In this document: one piece after another, positions 40,547-49,552 of the stretch
Layout of the letters: the number at the start of each line of letters is the position of its first letter
Position numbering within the stretch: the stretch's first letter is position 1
From: Aquariibacter albus
Lineage (GTDB): Bacteria; Pseudomonadota; Gammaproteobacteria; Burkholderiales; Burkholderiaceae_C
DNA: 64,000 bases
Assembly (NCBI RefSeq): GCF_014145335.1
Contig: NZ_JACIVI010000001.1
Location: 1,550,001-1,614,000, forward strand
Direction of reading: 5' to 3'
Made by a program: the position numbers and the translations under genes
Notes under the pieces: model-generated
The model's input: the letters and a program-made list of their open reading frames with translations, nothing else
Told to the model about the DNA's origin: nothing
Database searches by the model: none

Positions 40547-41410
40547 GTGATCGACCACGCACGGGGGCTGGTCTTCGTCCACATCCCCAAGTGCGGCGGG
40601 CTGTCAGTGGAGCGGGCGCTGGGCGGCCTGCCGCCGGACCAGCACGCGATGCAGCACTGGGGGGCGGAGCTGCTGGCCCGGCACTGCCCGCAGGCCTGGC
40701 GGGACTACCGCCGCTTTGCCATCGTGCGCCACCCGGTGGCGCGGGCCTGGAGCTTCGTGCGCTTCCTGCGCCGGCACGACCCGGTCTGGCGCCATCGCCT
40801 GCGGGACGAGGTGGCGGACGCCGATCTGCTGGGGGATCTGCTGCAGGGCCACAACCTGCTGACCCGCGCCACGCCGCACCGCATGCTGCCGGCGAGCGGG
40901 CCGGCCGCCGGGTGGCCGGTGGAGATCGTCCCGCTGGAGACGCTGGACCGCTGGTGGCCCGGCTTCGCCCGGGACCACGAGCTGCCGGCGCTGCCCCGGA
41001 TCAACGCCGCGCCGGACCCGGCCCCGCCCGTGCCGGACTGGGTGCGGCTGGCGGTGGAGGCCGCCTTCCCGGAATGCTTCGACCGCTTCGGCTACCCCCG
41101 CTCGGGCCTGGATGCGGACGCCCTCGACCCGCAGGCCCGGGGCCGCGTGGCCTGGACCGCGCTGCATGCCTGGGCGCAGCGCCAGGACGATGACGCCACG
41201 CCCGGGCAGGTGATGCAGCGGCAGCGCTGGCTGGGGAACTGGGTGCTGGGCCTGCCGGATGCGCTGTGGCGCGAGCGCTGGGCCGAAGCGGTGGTGGCCC
41301 GGCCGCCGCCGATGGCCGAGGGCCGGGCGCTGCTGGCCTGGTCGGAAGACATCCACGAGGACCTGCGCCTGCGTCTGGGCCAGCGGCCCTGGCAGCCCTG
41401 GCGCCCCTGA
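40547..41410 (+). CDS. Sulfotransferase family protein
   Basis: A 287-residue protein with the 5'-phosphosulfate-binding loop GLVFVHIPKCGGLSVERAL near residues 7-25 and a later FAIVRHPVARAWSFVRFLRR, the 3'-phosphate-binding Arg/Ser region. It therefore probably transfers sulfate from PAPS; the acceptor is unknown. It starts with GTG one base after the zinc-finger-like gene stop and is likely coupled to it. A hydrophobic export signal is not seen. Confidence 0.82.
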   Translation: MIDHARGLVFVHIPKCGGLSVERALGGLPPDQHAMQHWGAELLARHCPQAWRDYRRFAIVRHPVARAWSFVRFLRRHDPVWRHRLRDEVADADLLGDLLQGHNLLTRATPHRMLPASGPAAGWPVEIVPLETLDRWWPGFARDHELPALPRINAAPDPAPPVPDWVRLAVEAAFPECFDRFGYPRSGLDADALDPQARGRVAWTALHAWAQRQDDDATPGQVMQRQRWLGNWVLGLPDALWRERWAEAVVARPPPMAEGRALLAWSEDIHEDLRLRLGQRPWQPWRP

Positions 41411-41472
41411 GCCACCCGCCCCACCAAGACCGTGGGGACGGGGCGGAAGGGGCCAAGCCCGATACTTGGCCC

Positions 41473-43038
41473 ATGGCCCTCTCGACCCTGCCCGAGCCCG
41501 CCGCGGCCGTCCCCCCGCCCCGCCCGCCCTGGCAGGCGGCGGCCTACGCCGGGCTGGGCCCGGCTTTCGCGGCGCCGGTGGCGCCCCACCCGGTCGGCCC
41601 GGCCCGCTGGCTGCTGCGCAATGCGCCGCTGGCGGCGGAACTGGGCCTGGACCTGCACGGCCCGGAGGCGCCCGGCCTGCTGGAGCTGCTGGCCGGCAAT
41701 GCCTGGCGGCCGCAGACGCCGCCGCAGGCGACCGTCTACAGCGGCCACCAGTTCGGCGCCTGGGCCGGGCAGCTCGGCGATGGCCGCGCCCTGCTGCTCG
41801 GCGAGGTGGCCACGGCCGCCGGCCCGCAGGAGATCCAGCTCAAAGGCGCGGGGCCGACGCCCTATTCGCGCCGCGGCGACGGCCGCGCGGTGCTGCGCTC
41901 CTCGATCCGCGAATACCTGGCCAGCGAGGCCCTGCACGCCCTGGGCATCCCGACGACGCGCGCCCTGGCCCTGGTCGGCAGCGCGCTGCCCGTGCGGCGC
42001 GAAACGCTGGAGACGGCGGCCATCGTCACCCGGGTGGCGCCCAGCTTCCTGCGCTTCGGCCACTTCGAGCACTTCTGCCACCACGGCCACCATGCCGAGC
42101 TGGCCGAGCTGGCGGACTGGACGATCCGCCGCTTCTTCCCCGCCGCGCAGGAGGCCGGGCAGCCGGTGCTGGCCATGCTGGCGGAGGTCAGCCGCCGCAC
42201 CGCCGAGCTGCTGGCCGACTGGCAGGCCGTGGGCTTCTGCCACGGGGTGATGAACAGCGACAACATGAGCCTGCTGGGCCTGACGCTGGACTACGGCCCC
42301 TACGGCTTTCTCGACCGCTTCGACCCCGGCCACATCTGCAACCACTCCGACCACCAGGGCCGCTACGCCTTCGCGCGCCAGCCGAGCATCGCCGGCTGGA
42401 ACCTGCAGGCCCTGGCGACCGCGCTGCTGCCGCTGGTGGGCGGCGGCCCCTCGGCCCGCGAGGCCGAGCGCGAGGCGGCCGTCGAGGGCCTGCTCGACGC
42501 GATCGAGACCTACCGCCAGACCTTCCCCACCGCCCTGCTGCACCGCCTGCGCGCCAAGCTGGGCCTGCGGACGACGCAGCCCGAGGACGCCGCCCTGGCC
42601 GACGACTGGCTCGCCCTGCTCGCCGCCGAGCGCCTGGACCACACCCAGAGCTGGCGCCGCCTGGCCCGCCTGCGCAGCCAGCCCGGTGAGGGCACCGACC
42701 CGGCCGACCCCGCGGGCGAGCGCTGGCTGCGCGACCACGTGATCGACCGCCCGCGGGCCGACGCCTGGCTGGCCCGCTACCGCGCGCGGCTGCAGGCCGA
42801 GGGCAGCGTGGACGCCGAACGCGCCGCCCGCATGCGGGCCGTGAACCCCGCCATCGTGCTGCGCAACCACCTGGCCCAGGCCGCGATTGCCGAGGCCGAG
42901 CGCGGCGGGCTCGACGAATTGCAGCGCCTGGCGCAAGTTCTGACCCGTCCCTACGACGAACCCGCTGCCGCCCTGGCGCACTACGCCGAGCCGCCGCCCG
43001 CCGACCTCCCGCCCCTGGAAGTGAGCTGTTCCTCATGA
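41473..43038 (+). CDS. selO: SelO/YdiU family protein AMPylase
   Basis: SelO is a pseudokinase that transfers AMP to target proteins, linked to redox stress. The 521-residue protein has the family motifs [40 protein letters not shown] and [20 protein letters not shown]. The C-terminus is SCSS: a Cys at the antepenultimate position, where eukaryotic SelO carries selenocysteine. The ATG at 41473 excludes a low-complexity upstream extension. Its stop overlaps the msrB start, consistent with a shared redox role. Confidence 0.94.
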   Translation: MALSTLPEPAAAVPPPRPPWQAAAYAGLGPAFAAPVAPHPVGPARWLLRNAPLAAELGLDLHGPEAPGLLELLAGNAWRPQTPPQATVYSGHQFGAWAGQLGDGRALLLGEVATAAGPQEIQLKGAGPTPYSRRGDGRAVLRSSIREYLASEALHALGIPTTRALALVGSALPVRRETLETAAIVTRVAPSFLRFGHFEHFCHHGHHAELAELADWTIRRFFPAAQEAGQPVLAMLAEVSRRTAELLADWQAVGFCHGVMNSDNMSLLGLTLDYGPYGFLDRFDPGHICNHSDHQGRYAFARQPSIAGWNLQALATALLPLVGGGPSAREAEREAAVEGLLDAIETYRQTFPTALLHRLRAKLGLRTTQPEDAALADDWLALLAAERLDHTQSWRRLARLRSQPGEGTDPADPAGERWLRDHVIDRPRADAWLARYRARLQAEGSVDAERAARMRAVNPAIVLRNHLAQAAIAEAERGGLDELQRLAQVLTRPYDEPAAALAHYAEPPPADLPPLEVSCSS

Positions 43039-43475
43039 GCGACGACACCCCCCCGCCCCCCGACGCCGTCCCGGCGCCCCTGCCCAAGGTCGTCAAGACC
43101 GATGCCGAATGGCGGGCCCAGCTCGACCGCCTGCAGTACGCGGTCACGCGCCAGGCCGGCACGGAACGCGCCTTCACCGGCGTCTACTGGGACCACTGGG
43201 AAGACGGCCAGTACCGCTGCATCGGCTGCGGCACCCCGCTGTTCGATGCCGCCACCAAGTTCGACGCCGGCTGCGGCTGGCCCAGCTACAGCCAGCCCCT
43301 GCAGGCCGAGGTGATCGAGGAGCGGGTGGACCGCAGCCACGGCATGGTGCGCACCGAGGTGCGCTGCCGGGTCTGCGACAGCCATCTGGGCCATGTCTTC
43401 GAGGACGGGCCGGCGCCCACCGGGCTGCGCTACTGCATCAACTCGGCCTCGCTAGACTTCACGCCCCGCGACTGA
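43035..43475 (+). CDS. msrB: Peptide-methionine (R)-S-oxide reductase MsrB
   Basis: MsrB reduces methionine-R-sulfoxide in proteins. The 146-residue enzyme has both zinc-binding CxxC pairs (CIGCGTPL and [10 protein letters not shown]), the substrate-pocket GCGWPSY and the catalytic Cys in [11 protein letters not shown]. No signal peptide is present, so it is cytoplasmic. It is translationally coupled to selO through a four-base overlap. Confidence 0.97.
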   Translation: MSDDTPPPPDAVPAPLPKVVKTDAEWRAQLDRLQYAVTRQAGTERAFTGVYWDHWEDGQYRCIGCGTPLFDAATKFDAGCGWPSYSQPLQAEVIEERVDRSHGMVRTEVRCRVCDSHLGHVFEDGPAPTGLRYCINSASLDFTPRD

Positions 43476-43488
43476 AACGGTCCGTCGC

Positions 43489-43509
43489 CCCCCGGGGCCG
43501 CCCCGGGGG
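43489..43509 (+). other. GC hairpin between msrB and yciB
   Basis: A 9-bp inverted repeat (CCCCCGGGG/CCCCGGGGG) with a 3-base loop lies in the 50-base gap. It lacks a T-run, so it may stabilise or attenuate the transcript and is not a clear terminator. Confidence 0.4.
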
Positions 43510-43525
43510 CTCCACCCGACGCGCG

Positions 43526-44161
43526 ATGAAACTCCTCCTCGACTTCCTGCCCATCGTCCTGTTCTTCGCGGTCTTCAAGGTCGCGGAGGGCCGCCCGGAC
43601 GCGGCAGCCGCCTTCGCCACCGAGCATTTCGGGCCCTTCGTGTCCGGCGGGGTGGTGGCCGCCGCGCAAGCGCCGGTGCTGCTGGCCACGCTGGTGGTGA
43701 TGCTGGCCACGCTGCTGCAGATCGTCGTGCTGCTGGCCCTGCGCCGGAAGGTCGACAAGATGCTCTGGATCAGCCTGGTGCTGGTCACGGTCTTCGGTGG
43801 CGCGACGGTCTGGTTCCAGAACGAGACCTTCATCAAGTGGAAGCCCAGCGTCCTCTACTGGGTGATGGGCCTGGTCTTCTGGCTGAGCCACGCCATCTGG
43901 CGCAGGAACCTGCTGCAGTCGGTGATGGGCGAGCAGATGCAGCTGCCGGCCCAGGTCTGGCGCAAGCTGAACCTGATGTGGATCGCCTTCTTCGCCTTCA
44001 TGGGCCTGGCCAACCTCTACGTGGCCTACAGCTTCTCGACCGACGCCTGGGTGAACTTCAAGCTCTTCGGCAGCATGGGGCTGATGATCGCCTTCACGGT
44101 CGCGCAGGCGATCTACCTCGGCAAGCACATCAAGCAGGCCGAGACGCCGGAACAGCCGTGA
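43526..44161 (+). CDS. yciB: Inner-membrane-spanning protein YciB (septation protein A)
   Basis: A 211-residue polytopic membrane protein that opens with the family signature MKLLLDFLPIVLFFAVFKVA and contains ATVWFQNETFIKWKPSVLYW and LMWIAFFAFMGLANLYVAY. YciB/IspA interacts with elongasome and divisome proteins and affects envelope integrity. The open frame extends upstream across msrB; the ATG at 43526 is the family start. The next gene starts inside its stop codon region (GTGA). Confidence 0.94.
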   Translation: MKLLLDFLPIVLFFAVFKVAEGRPDAAAAFATEHFGPFVSGGVVAAAQAPVLLATLVVMLATLLQIVVLLALRRKVDKMLWISLVLVTVFGGATVWFQNETFIKWKPSVLYWVMGLVFWLSHAIWRRNLLQSVMGEQMQLPAQVWRKLNLMWIAFFAFMGLANLYVAYSFSTDAWVNFKLFGSMGLMIAFTVAQAIYLGKHIKQAETPEQP

Positions 44162-44451
44162 GCCCAGCCTGCCCCGTGGACGCCCCCGACGCCGCCGCCG
44201 TCGAAGCCTGCCTGCGCGAGGGCCTGCCCGTGCAGGCCCTGGCCGTGCGCGACGACAGCCACCTCCATGCCGGCCATGCCGGCGCACGCGAGGGACGGCA
44301 TTTCCATGTGCGGATCGTGAGTCCTGCCTTCCTCGGCCTGCCCCGGCTGGCCCGACATCGCCTTGTGTATGATCGTTTGAGCCGGTGGATGCCGCGTGGC
44401 ATCCATGCGCTGGCCCTCGAAACCCTGACGCCTGACGAGGCGTCGCGGTAG
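44158..44451 (+). CDS. BolA family protein
   Basis: A 97-residue protein with the BolA core: a helix, a HLHAGHAGAREGRHFHVRI segment and FLGLPRLARHRLVYDRL leading to GIHALALETLTP. BolA proteins work with monothiol glutaredoxins in iron-sulfur handling or as transcriptional regulators. The GTG start at 44158 overlaps the yciB stop by four bases, and yciB-bolA-ppi order is common in Burkholderiales. Confidence 0.9.
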   Translation: MSPACPVDAPDAAAVEACLREGLPVQALAVRDDSHLHAGHAGAREGRHFHVRIVSPAFLGLPRLARHRLVYDRLSRWMPRGIHALALETLTPDEASR

Positions 44452-44569
44452 GCCGGTCGACCCTGTCGGCGCCCTTGCACGACGGGGTCTCCGGCCCAGG
44501 CCTCGGAACTCCGGGGCTCCCCTGCCCTCCCTTCGTTCCTCCCCCCTTCGCCGCCGTGCGGCAGTCTCC

Positions 44570-45391
44570 ATGAACACCTTCACCCTTCCGGCCCGCCTGG
44601 CGGCCCTGTCGAGCCTGTCCCTCGCCCTGCTGGCGCCGCTGGCCGCGGAGGCCCAGAACCTGACCCTCGTCAACGGCAAGCCGGTGCCCAAGGCCCGCGT
44701 CGAATCGCTGATGACCCAGGTGCTGCGCAACGGCCAGCAGCAGCGCACGCCCGAGCTGGAGCAGCAGGTCCGCGACGAGGCCGTGCTGCGCGAGATCCTG
44801 ACCCAGGAAGCGGAGCGCCGCGGCCTGGTGCAGAGCCCGGTCTACAAGGAACAGATGGAACTGGCCCGCCAGAGCATCCTGATCCGCGAGCTGATCACCG
44901 ACTTCCAGAAGAAGAGCCCGGTCAGCGACGCCGAGGTGCTGGCCGAGTACAACAAGGCCAAGGCCCAGGCGGGCGACAAGGAGTTCCGGGCCCGCCACAT
45001 CCTGGTCGACAGCGAAGACGAGGCCAAGGCCCTGATCGCCAAGATCAAGGGCGGTGCCGCCTTCACCGAGGTCGCCAAGGCCAGCAGCAAGGACAGCGGC
45101 TCGGCGCCCCAGGGCGGCGACCTCGGCTGGGCCAGCCCCAGCAGCTTCGTGCCCGAATTCGGCAAGGCCATGGCCGCGCTGCAGAAGGGCCAGCTGACCG
45201 AGGCCCCGGTGCAGAGCTCCTTCGGCTGGCACGTGATCCTGCTCGAGGACACCCGCGAGGCGCAGCTGCCGCCGGTCGAGGAGGTCAAGGGCCAGATCGT
45301 CCAGCAGCTCACCCAGCAGAAGCTGGCCAAGTTCCGCGAGGACCTGCGCCTGAAGGCCAAGACCGACTACAAGTTCAGCGGCGCGCAGTAA
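44570..45391 (+). CDS. Periplasmic parvulin-type peptidylprolyl isomerase
   Basis: A 273-residue protein with a signal peptide (LAALSSLSLALLAPLAAEAQ), an N-terminal helical chaperone-like segment (residues about 30-130) and a parvulin domain: RARHILVDSEDEAKALIAKI, FTEVAKASSKDSGSAPQGGD and FGWHVILLED. It should assist folding of exported proteins, similarly to SurA/PrsA-type enzymes. It follows the bolA-like gene by 118 bases and ends in a strong terminator. Confidence 0.93.
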   Translation: MNTFTLPARLAALSSLSLALLAPLAAEAQNLTLVNGKPVPKARVESLMTQVLRNGQQQRTPELEQQVRDEAVLREILTQEAERRGLVQSPVYKEQMELARQSILIRELITDFQKKSPVSDAEVLAEYNKAKAQAGDKEFRARHILVDSEDEAKALIAKIKGGAAFTEVAKASSKDSGSAPQGGDLGWASPSSFVPEFGKAMAALQKGQLTEAPVQSSFGWHVILLEDTREAQLPPVEEVKGQIVQQLTQQKLAKFREDLRLKAKTDYKFSGAQ

Positions 45392-45434
45392 GCACCTGCC
45401 GTCGGGACCCCGAGGGTTCCGGGCTGTCCCACAA

Positions 45435-45456
45435 GCGCCCCGCGGGGCGCTTTTTT
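45435..45456 (+). terminator. Rho-independent terminator after the parvulin gene
   Basis: A 7-bp GCGCCCC/GGGGCGC stem with a 2-base loop is followed by six T residues. It ends the selO-to-parvulin plus-strand run at the convergent boundary with the DUF1624 gene. Confidence 0.88.
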
Positions 45457-46214
45457 CATGACCCGGAGCTTCCGCGCGTGAGCGCCAGCCCCGCCATCAG
45501 CCCGCCCATCAGCAGCGGCTGGTGCAGCAGGTAGACGCTCAGGCTCCAGCGGCCCAGGCGGGCCAGGGGCTGCAGCGCGGCGGGCAGGGGGCCGCCCAGC
45601 AGGCCGGGCCGGCCGCAGCGGGCCGCCCGGGCCAGCAGGCACTGGCCCAGCCACAGGCCCAGCAGCATGGGACCCAGCCAGGGCAGCAGGGGCACATGGT
45701 CTTCGGTGGCGGGCTTGCGCGCCATCAGGCCCAGCCAGTCGAGCGCGCGGCCGGCCAGGTCGGGACCGGTCCAGAGCAGCGGCAGCACCACGGCCAGCGC
45801 CGCCAGCGGCAGCAGGCCGTGGCCGAGCGGCGCAGCCCAGCGCGCCAGCGGCAGCATCAGGGCCATGCCGTGCAGCACGCCGAAGTGGATGTAGCGCGGG
45901 CCGAACATCAGCCAGGACCCGGCCGAGACCAGCAGCGCCGCCCCGGCGATCTGCAGCCAGCGCCGGGCGAAGCGGGCCGCCGGCTGGCCCTGGGCCCGCG
46001 CGGCGGCCTGGCCCAGGCCGGCGCAGAGCAGGAAGAGGCTGAGGATGGCGATGCGCTGCCCGGTCCAGACCGGGTCGCGGTAGAAGTCCGCCTCGATCAG
46101 GCGCAGGTGGGCCAGGTCGAAGGCGAAGTGGAAGGCGATCATCCACAGCAGCGCGAAACCGCGCAGCGCGTCGAGCCGCGGCAGGCGCATCGGAAGCCGG
46201 ACCGGCGGGGGCAT
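45456..46214 (-). CDS. DUF1624 heparan-alpha-glucosaminide N-acetyltransferase-like membrane protein
   Basis: A 252-residue polytopic membrane protein starting RLPRLDALRGFALLWMIAFH, the opening of the DUF1624/YeiB-like acyltransferase group. It contains about seven hydrophobic segments, a conserved YIHFGVLHGMALML and the C-terminal WSLSVYLLHQPLLMG. It may transfer acyl groups to an extracytoplasmic glycan; the substrate is unknown. A Met at residue 8 is an alternative start. Confidence 0.85.
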   Translation of the reverse strand: MPPPVRLPMRLPRLDALRGFALLWMIAFHFAFDLAHLRLIEADFYRDPVWTGQRIAILSLFLLCAGLGQAAARAQGQPAARFARRWLQIAGAALLVSAGSWLMFGPRYIHFGVLHGMALMLPLARWAAPLGHGLLPLAALAVVLPLLWTGPDLAGRALDWLGLMARKPATEDHVPLLPWLGPMLLGLWLGQCLLARAARCGRPGLLGGPLPAALQPLARLGRWSLSVYLLHQPLLMGGLMAGLALTRGSSGS

Positions 46215-46227
46215 GGGCCGAGGACGC

Positions 46228-47238
46228 TCAGCCGATCTTCACCACCAGCTTGCCGAAATGGCTGGCGCCGATCTGGTGCTTGAGCGCGTCCCGGGCTTCG
46301 GCGAAGGGGAAGACGCGGTCGATCACCGGCTTGAGGCCGCGCTGGGTGATCAGGCGGTTCATGGCCTCGAACATGGTCCGCGAACCGACGAAGACGCCGC
46401 GCACGGTGACCGTCTTGAACAGGATGGGCAGCGGCTCCAGGGTGCCGCCGGTCAGCACGCCGATCAGGTGGACCTGGCCGCCATGGCGGGCCGCGCTGAT
46501 CGAGCGCTGCAAGGTGCCGGGGCCGCCGACTTCCACCACATGGTCGACACCGCGGCCGCCGGTGGCCGCCAGCACGGCCTGGTCCCAGTCGGGCTGCTTC
46601 GCGTAGTTGATGAGGTGGTCGGCGCCCAGCGCGCGGCCACGCTCGAGCTTGGCATCGCTCGACGAGGTGAGGATGACTTCGGCGCCCGCGGCCTTGGCGA
46701 ACTGCAGCGCGAACATCGACACGCCGCCGGTGCCGAGCACCAGCACGGTGTCGCCGGGCTTGAGCGGCACCGGGCCTTCGAACAGCGCATTCCAGGCGGT
46801 CAGCGCGGCGCAGGGCAGGGTGGCCGCTTCCTCGTCGCTGAGGTGGGCAGGCGTGGCCACCAGGGCCTCGGCCGGGAAGAGGCGCTGCTCGGTGAAGACG
46901 CCGGGCGCGGTGCCGCCGAGCGAGTGCTCGAAGTGGGCCGGCACCATCGGGCCGCCCAGCCAGGTTTCGAAGAAGGTGCCGGTCACGCGGTCACCGACCT
47001 GCCAGCGGCTGACGCCGGGGCCGACGGCCTCGACCGTGCCGGCGCCGTCCGAACCCGGGATCAGGCCCTTGGAGACCATGCCCGGGTAGCGGCCGGTGAC
47101 GATCAGCAGATCGCGGTAATTGAGGCTGGCCGCCCCCATCCGCACCCGCACCTGGCCGGGGCCGGGCTCGGGGGTGGGCGCCTCGTGCAGGCTCAGGCTG
47201 TCGAGGTCGTTGGTGGCGGTGTAGGCGTGGTAGCGCAT
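46228..47238 (-). CDS. MDR-family NAD(P)-dependent oxidoreductase
   Basis: A 336-residue medium-chain dehydrogenase/reductase, with the GroES-like domain first (SLNYRDLLIVTGRYPGM and GLIPGSDGAGTVEAVGPGVS) and the Rossmann domain next (DTVLVLGTGGVSMFALQFAK). At the usual catalytic-zinc Cys position it has NYRD, as in quinone-oxidoreductase-type members, so it may act without catalytic zinc. The open frame extends to 47427; the ATG at 47238 (MRYHAYTA) gives the standard length. The substrate is unknown. Confidence 0.88.
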   Translation of the reverse strand: MRYHAYTATNDLDSLSLHEAPTPEPGPGQVRVRMGAASLNYRDLLIVTGRYPGMVSKGLIPGSDGAGTVEAVGPGVSRWQVGDRVTGTFFETWLGGPMVPAHFEHSLGGTAPGVFTEQRLFPAEALVATPAHLSDEEAATLPCAALTAWNALFEGPVPLKPGDTVLVLGTGGVSMFALQFAKAAGAEVILTSSSDAKLERGRALGADHLINYAKQPDWDQAVLAATGGRGVDHVVEVGGPGTLQRSISAARHGGQVHLIGVLTGGTLEPLPILFKTVTVRGVFVGSRTMFEAMNRLITQRGLKPVIDRVFPFAEARDALKHQIGASHFGKLVVKIG

Positions 47239-47535
47239 GGCGGCGGGGCAGGATGACGATCGGCAGGACCGCAGGCGATCGCAGGAGGCGACCGCAGGCA
47301 GGACGAGGCTGCGCAGCATAGGGCGAAGCCGGCCCACGCGCAGGCCCGGGTCCTCACGGCCCCGGGCCGGGCGACGCTCCAGACTGAAGCGCGCCGAAAC
47401 CGGTGGCCTGTCCGGTTTTTCGGACACCCCCTCCCTGGCGCCGGCGGCAGCAAGCCCAGGCCCGGCCGGCGGCGGGGCAGGCTCAAAGGCTGAGTGCGGC
47501 GGCCGCGTTCCACGGGCTGGCTACACTTTCTCCTC

Positions 47536-47922
47536 ATGGTTCACCCCAAGTCGCCCCGGCCCCGCGCCGCCAGCCTGCTGCTGGCGCTGCTGCTGTTGGC
47601 GAGCCTGGCGCCCGCGATCTCGCGGGCGATGCAGGCCTGGGACGGGGTGCCGCTGTGGGCGCAGTCCTCCGTGTGCCGCAGCCCCCAGGCACCGTCCGAA
47701 GCGCCCGGCCATCCGCTGGCCGGCCATGGCGAGGCCTGTGCGCTCTGCCATCTGCAGCGTGACCTGCCGGCCCTGCCGCCGGCCGAGGCCGGCCCCAGCC
47801 TGCCCGCCCTGGCCCTGCCGGCCCATGCGCCGGCATCCTGGCTCGAGGGCGCCAGCCCGCGCGGCCCGCCGCACTGGCAGCAGCCGCCGGCCCACGCCCC
47901 CCCCACGACTCCCCTGGCCTGA
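47536..47922 (+). CDS. DUF2946 family protein (copper locus)
   Basis: A 128-residue protein with an N-terminal signal or anchor (ASLLLALLLLASLAPAISRA) and a GEACALCHLQRDLPALPP segment. This matches DUF2946, whose members usually neighbour copper-import genes and may bind metal through the Cys/His cluster. A TACACT hexamer lies only 9 bases before the ATG, suggesting either a very short leader or a promoter further upstream. It opens the copper cluster; the 297 bases before it hold no other gene. Confidence 0.75.
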   Translation: MVHPKSPRPRAASLLLALLLLASLAPAISRAMQAWDGVPLWAQSSVCRSPQAPSEAPGHPLAGHGEACALCHLQRDLPALPPAEAGPSLPALALPAHAPASWLEGASPRGPPHWQQPPAHAPPTTPLA

Positions 47923-48003
47923 CGCAAGCGTCCTGCCCGGCCTTTGGCCGCGGCGGGTCCGTCGACCACCGGTCGGTCCGAGCGGCCGCCCCCGGGAGTT
48001 CCC

Positions 48004-48297
48004 ATGCATGACTTCTCCTCGCCGGCCGCTGCCGGCGCATCCTCCGGCGCGGCCCCGGGCACGCCATCCTGGCAAACCGTCGGCCTGCGCGCCCGCGCCA
48101 CGGCGGACCTGCTGCAGCCCCTGATGCGCCGCCTGGCCTGGGCCCACCACGGCCTGTGCCTGGCCCTGCTGGTCCAGCTGGTCGCCGCCAGCCTGGCCCA
48201 TGTCAGCCGGCCGCCGACCACGGCCTGGCCGGTGGAAGCCCCCGGCCTGCGCCAGGCCGAGCTGGGCCCAGGCACCCCGCCGCACCGGGCGGGCTGA
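48004..48297 (+). CDS. Small membrane protein in the copper cluster, unknown function
   Basis: A 97-residue protein starting at an ATG with GGGAG about 5 bases upstream. It has one hydrophobic helix (LCLALLVQLVAASLAHV) after a basic region, and a Pro-rich end. No family is recognised. It may be a membrane anchor or auxiliary to the copper-uptake genes around it; this rests on position only. Confidence 0.6.
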   Translation: MHDFSSPAAAGASSGAAPGTPSWQTVGLRARATADLLQPLMRRLAWAHHGLCLALLVQLVAASLAHVSRPPTTAWPVEAPGLRQAELGPGTPPHRAG

Positions 48298-48389
48298 GCC
48301 CGCGGCACCGGCCCGATCGGTGACGGCAGCGCCCGAAGGGGCGCGGCCGCTGCCGGACCCGGGGGCGCAGATCGCGTCCCCATGCCTCT

Positions 48390-48402
48390 CCCCCCCCCCC
48401 CC
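48390..48402 (+). repeat. 13-base poly-C tract just upstream of a start codon
   Basis: Thirteen consecutive C residues end 10 bases before the ATG of the copper-uptake-associated gene, where a ribosome binding site would normally lie. An upstream ATG at 48382 is out of frame with the gene by one base, so loss of a single C would bring it into frame. Length variation could alter translation initiation. Confidence 0.85.
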
Positions 48403-48412
48403 GAAGCTGCCC

Positions 48413-49009
48413 ATGCACGCTCGCATCCCTTCGTCCGTCCGCCACGCCTTGCTGGGAGGCGGCAGCGCGCTGGCCCTGTGGCTCGGCGCCGCCCTGCCCC
48501 TCCGGGCCGAGACCCCAAGCCCGGCCGCGCTGACCCAGGTGCTTCGCGCCAGCTTCGAGCAGCCGGACCGCCCGATGCAGCTCGACCCGGTGCTGGCGGC
48601 CGGCCGCTGGGGCCTGGTCGGCTGGCGCCAGGACGGCCGGGGCGGCCGGGCCCTGCTGCGGCGCGATCCCGCGGGCTGGACCCTCGTGGCCTGCGCCGGC
48701 CGCGCCCTGCGCGATCCGGCCGTGCTGCAGGCCGCCGGCATGGACGCTGCCGAGGCGCGGGCCCTGGCCCGGCGGATGACGACCGCCGAACGCCAGCTCT
48801 CGCCCCGGCTGAGCGCCGAGCTCGACCGCTTCCCGACCCTGGTGCAGGGCGCCGCGCTGGCCGCGCATCACGCGGGCGCGGTCGCCAGCCCGGCATCGGC
48901 TGAGGGCCATGCGGCCGATCCGCATGCAGCCCCGCCGCACCCGCATCCCCCACAGCCGCAGCAGCACGGTCATCCTGGACCGCAGGGCCCTGCGGCTTCC
49001 CACCCCTGA
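48413..49009 (+). CDS. Copper uptake system-associated protein
   Basis: A 198-residue exported protein: signal peptide LLGGGSALALWLGAALPLRA, then LRASFEQPDRPMQLDPVL, AAGRWGLVGWRQDGRGGRAL and WTLVACAGRALRDPAVLQAAG, the pattern of the family annotated as copper-uptake-system-associated. The C-terminus is a His/Pro-rich tail (about ten His) that could bind copper. It lies directly before the PCu(A)C chaperone gene. No Shine-Dalgarno is visible; a poly-C tract occupies that position. Confidence 0.78.
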   Translation: MHARIPSSVRHALLGGGSALALWLGAALPLRAETPSPAALTQVLRASFEQPDRPMQLDPVLAAGRWGLVGWRQDGRGGRALLRRDPAGWTLVACAGRALRDPAVLQAAGMDAAEARALARRMTTAERQLSPRLSAELDRFPTLVQGAALAAHHAGAVASPASAEGHAADPHAAPPHPHPPQPQQHGHPGPQGPAASHP

Positions 49010-49022
49010 ACGGAATCGCACC

Positions 49023-49547
49023 ATGTCCCATCGTTTCGCCCTCGGGCGCCGCCGGCTGCTGAGCACGGGGCTGCTGCTGCCCCTGCTGGGCAACCTGCCG
49101 CCGGCCGTGCAGGCCCACGACGCCCGCGTCGGCAGCCTGCGCCTGGCCCATCCCTACGCCCGACCGACCCCGGGCGGGCTGCGCACCGGCGCCGTCTACC
49201 TGAAGGCCATCCACAACAACGGCGAGCAGGACGACGAGCTGCTCGGCGGCAGCACGCCGCGCGCCGAGTCGGTCGAGATCCACGCAATGCGCCTGAACCA
49301 GGACCGCATGCAGATGCGCCAGGTGGAGCGCCTGGTGGTGCCCGCCCAGGGCAGCGTGCGCCTGCGCGACGGCGAAGCCGGCCACCACCTGATGCTGATC
49401 GGCCTGAAGCAGCCGCTGCGGGCCGGCGAACGCTTCCCGCTGACCCTGCGCTTTGCCCGGGCGGGCAGCGTGCAGGTCGAGGTCTGGGTGGAGGCGGCCG
49501 AGGGCGCCGCCCCGGCCGATCCGCATGCCGGGCACGCAGGGCACTGA
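49023..49547 (+). CDS. PCu(A)C periplasmic copper chaperone
   Basis: A 174-residue protein with a signal peptide (LLSTGLLLPLLGNLPPAVQA) and the PCu(A)C fold: AHPYARPTPGGLRTGAVYL, VEIHAMRLNQDRMQMRQV and GHHLMLIGLKQPLRAGE. The His and Met residues of H-x-M, M-x-M and HHLM form the Cu(I) site of the family. The chaperone delivers copper to the Cu(A) or Cu(B) centres of cytochrome oxidases, which fits the oxidase genes downstream. The His-rich end (HAGHAGH) adds metal-binding capacity. Confidence 0.92.
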   Translation: MSHRFALGRRRLLSTGLLLPLLGNLPPAVQAHDARVGSLRLAHPYARPTPGGLRTGAVYLKAIHNNGEQDDELLGGSTPRAESVEIHAMRLNQDRMQMRQVERLVVPAQGSVRLRDGEAGHHLMLIGLKQPLRAGERFPLTLRFARAGSVQVEVWVEAAEGAAPADPHAGHAGH

Positions 49548-49552
49548 GGCCG

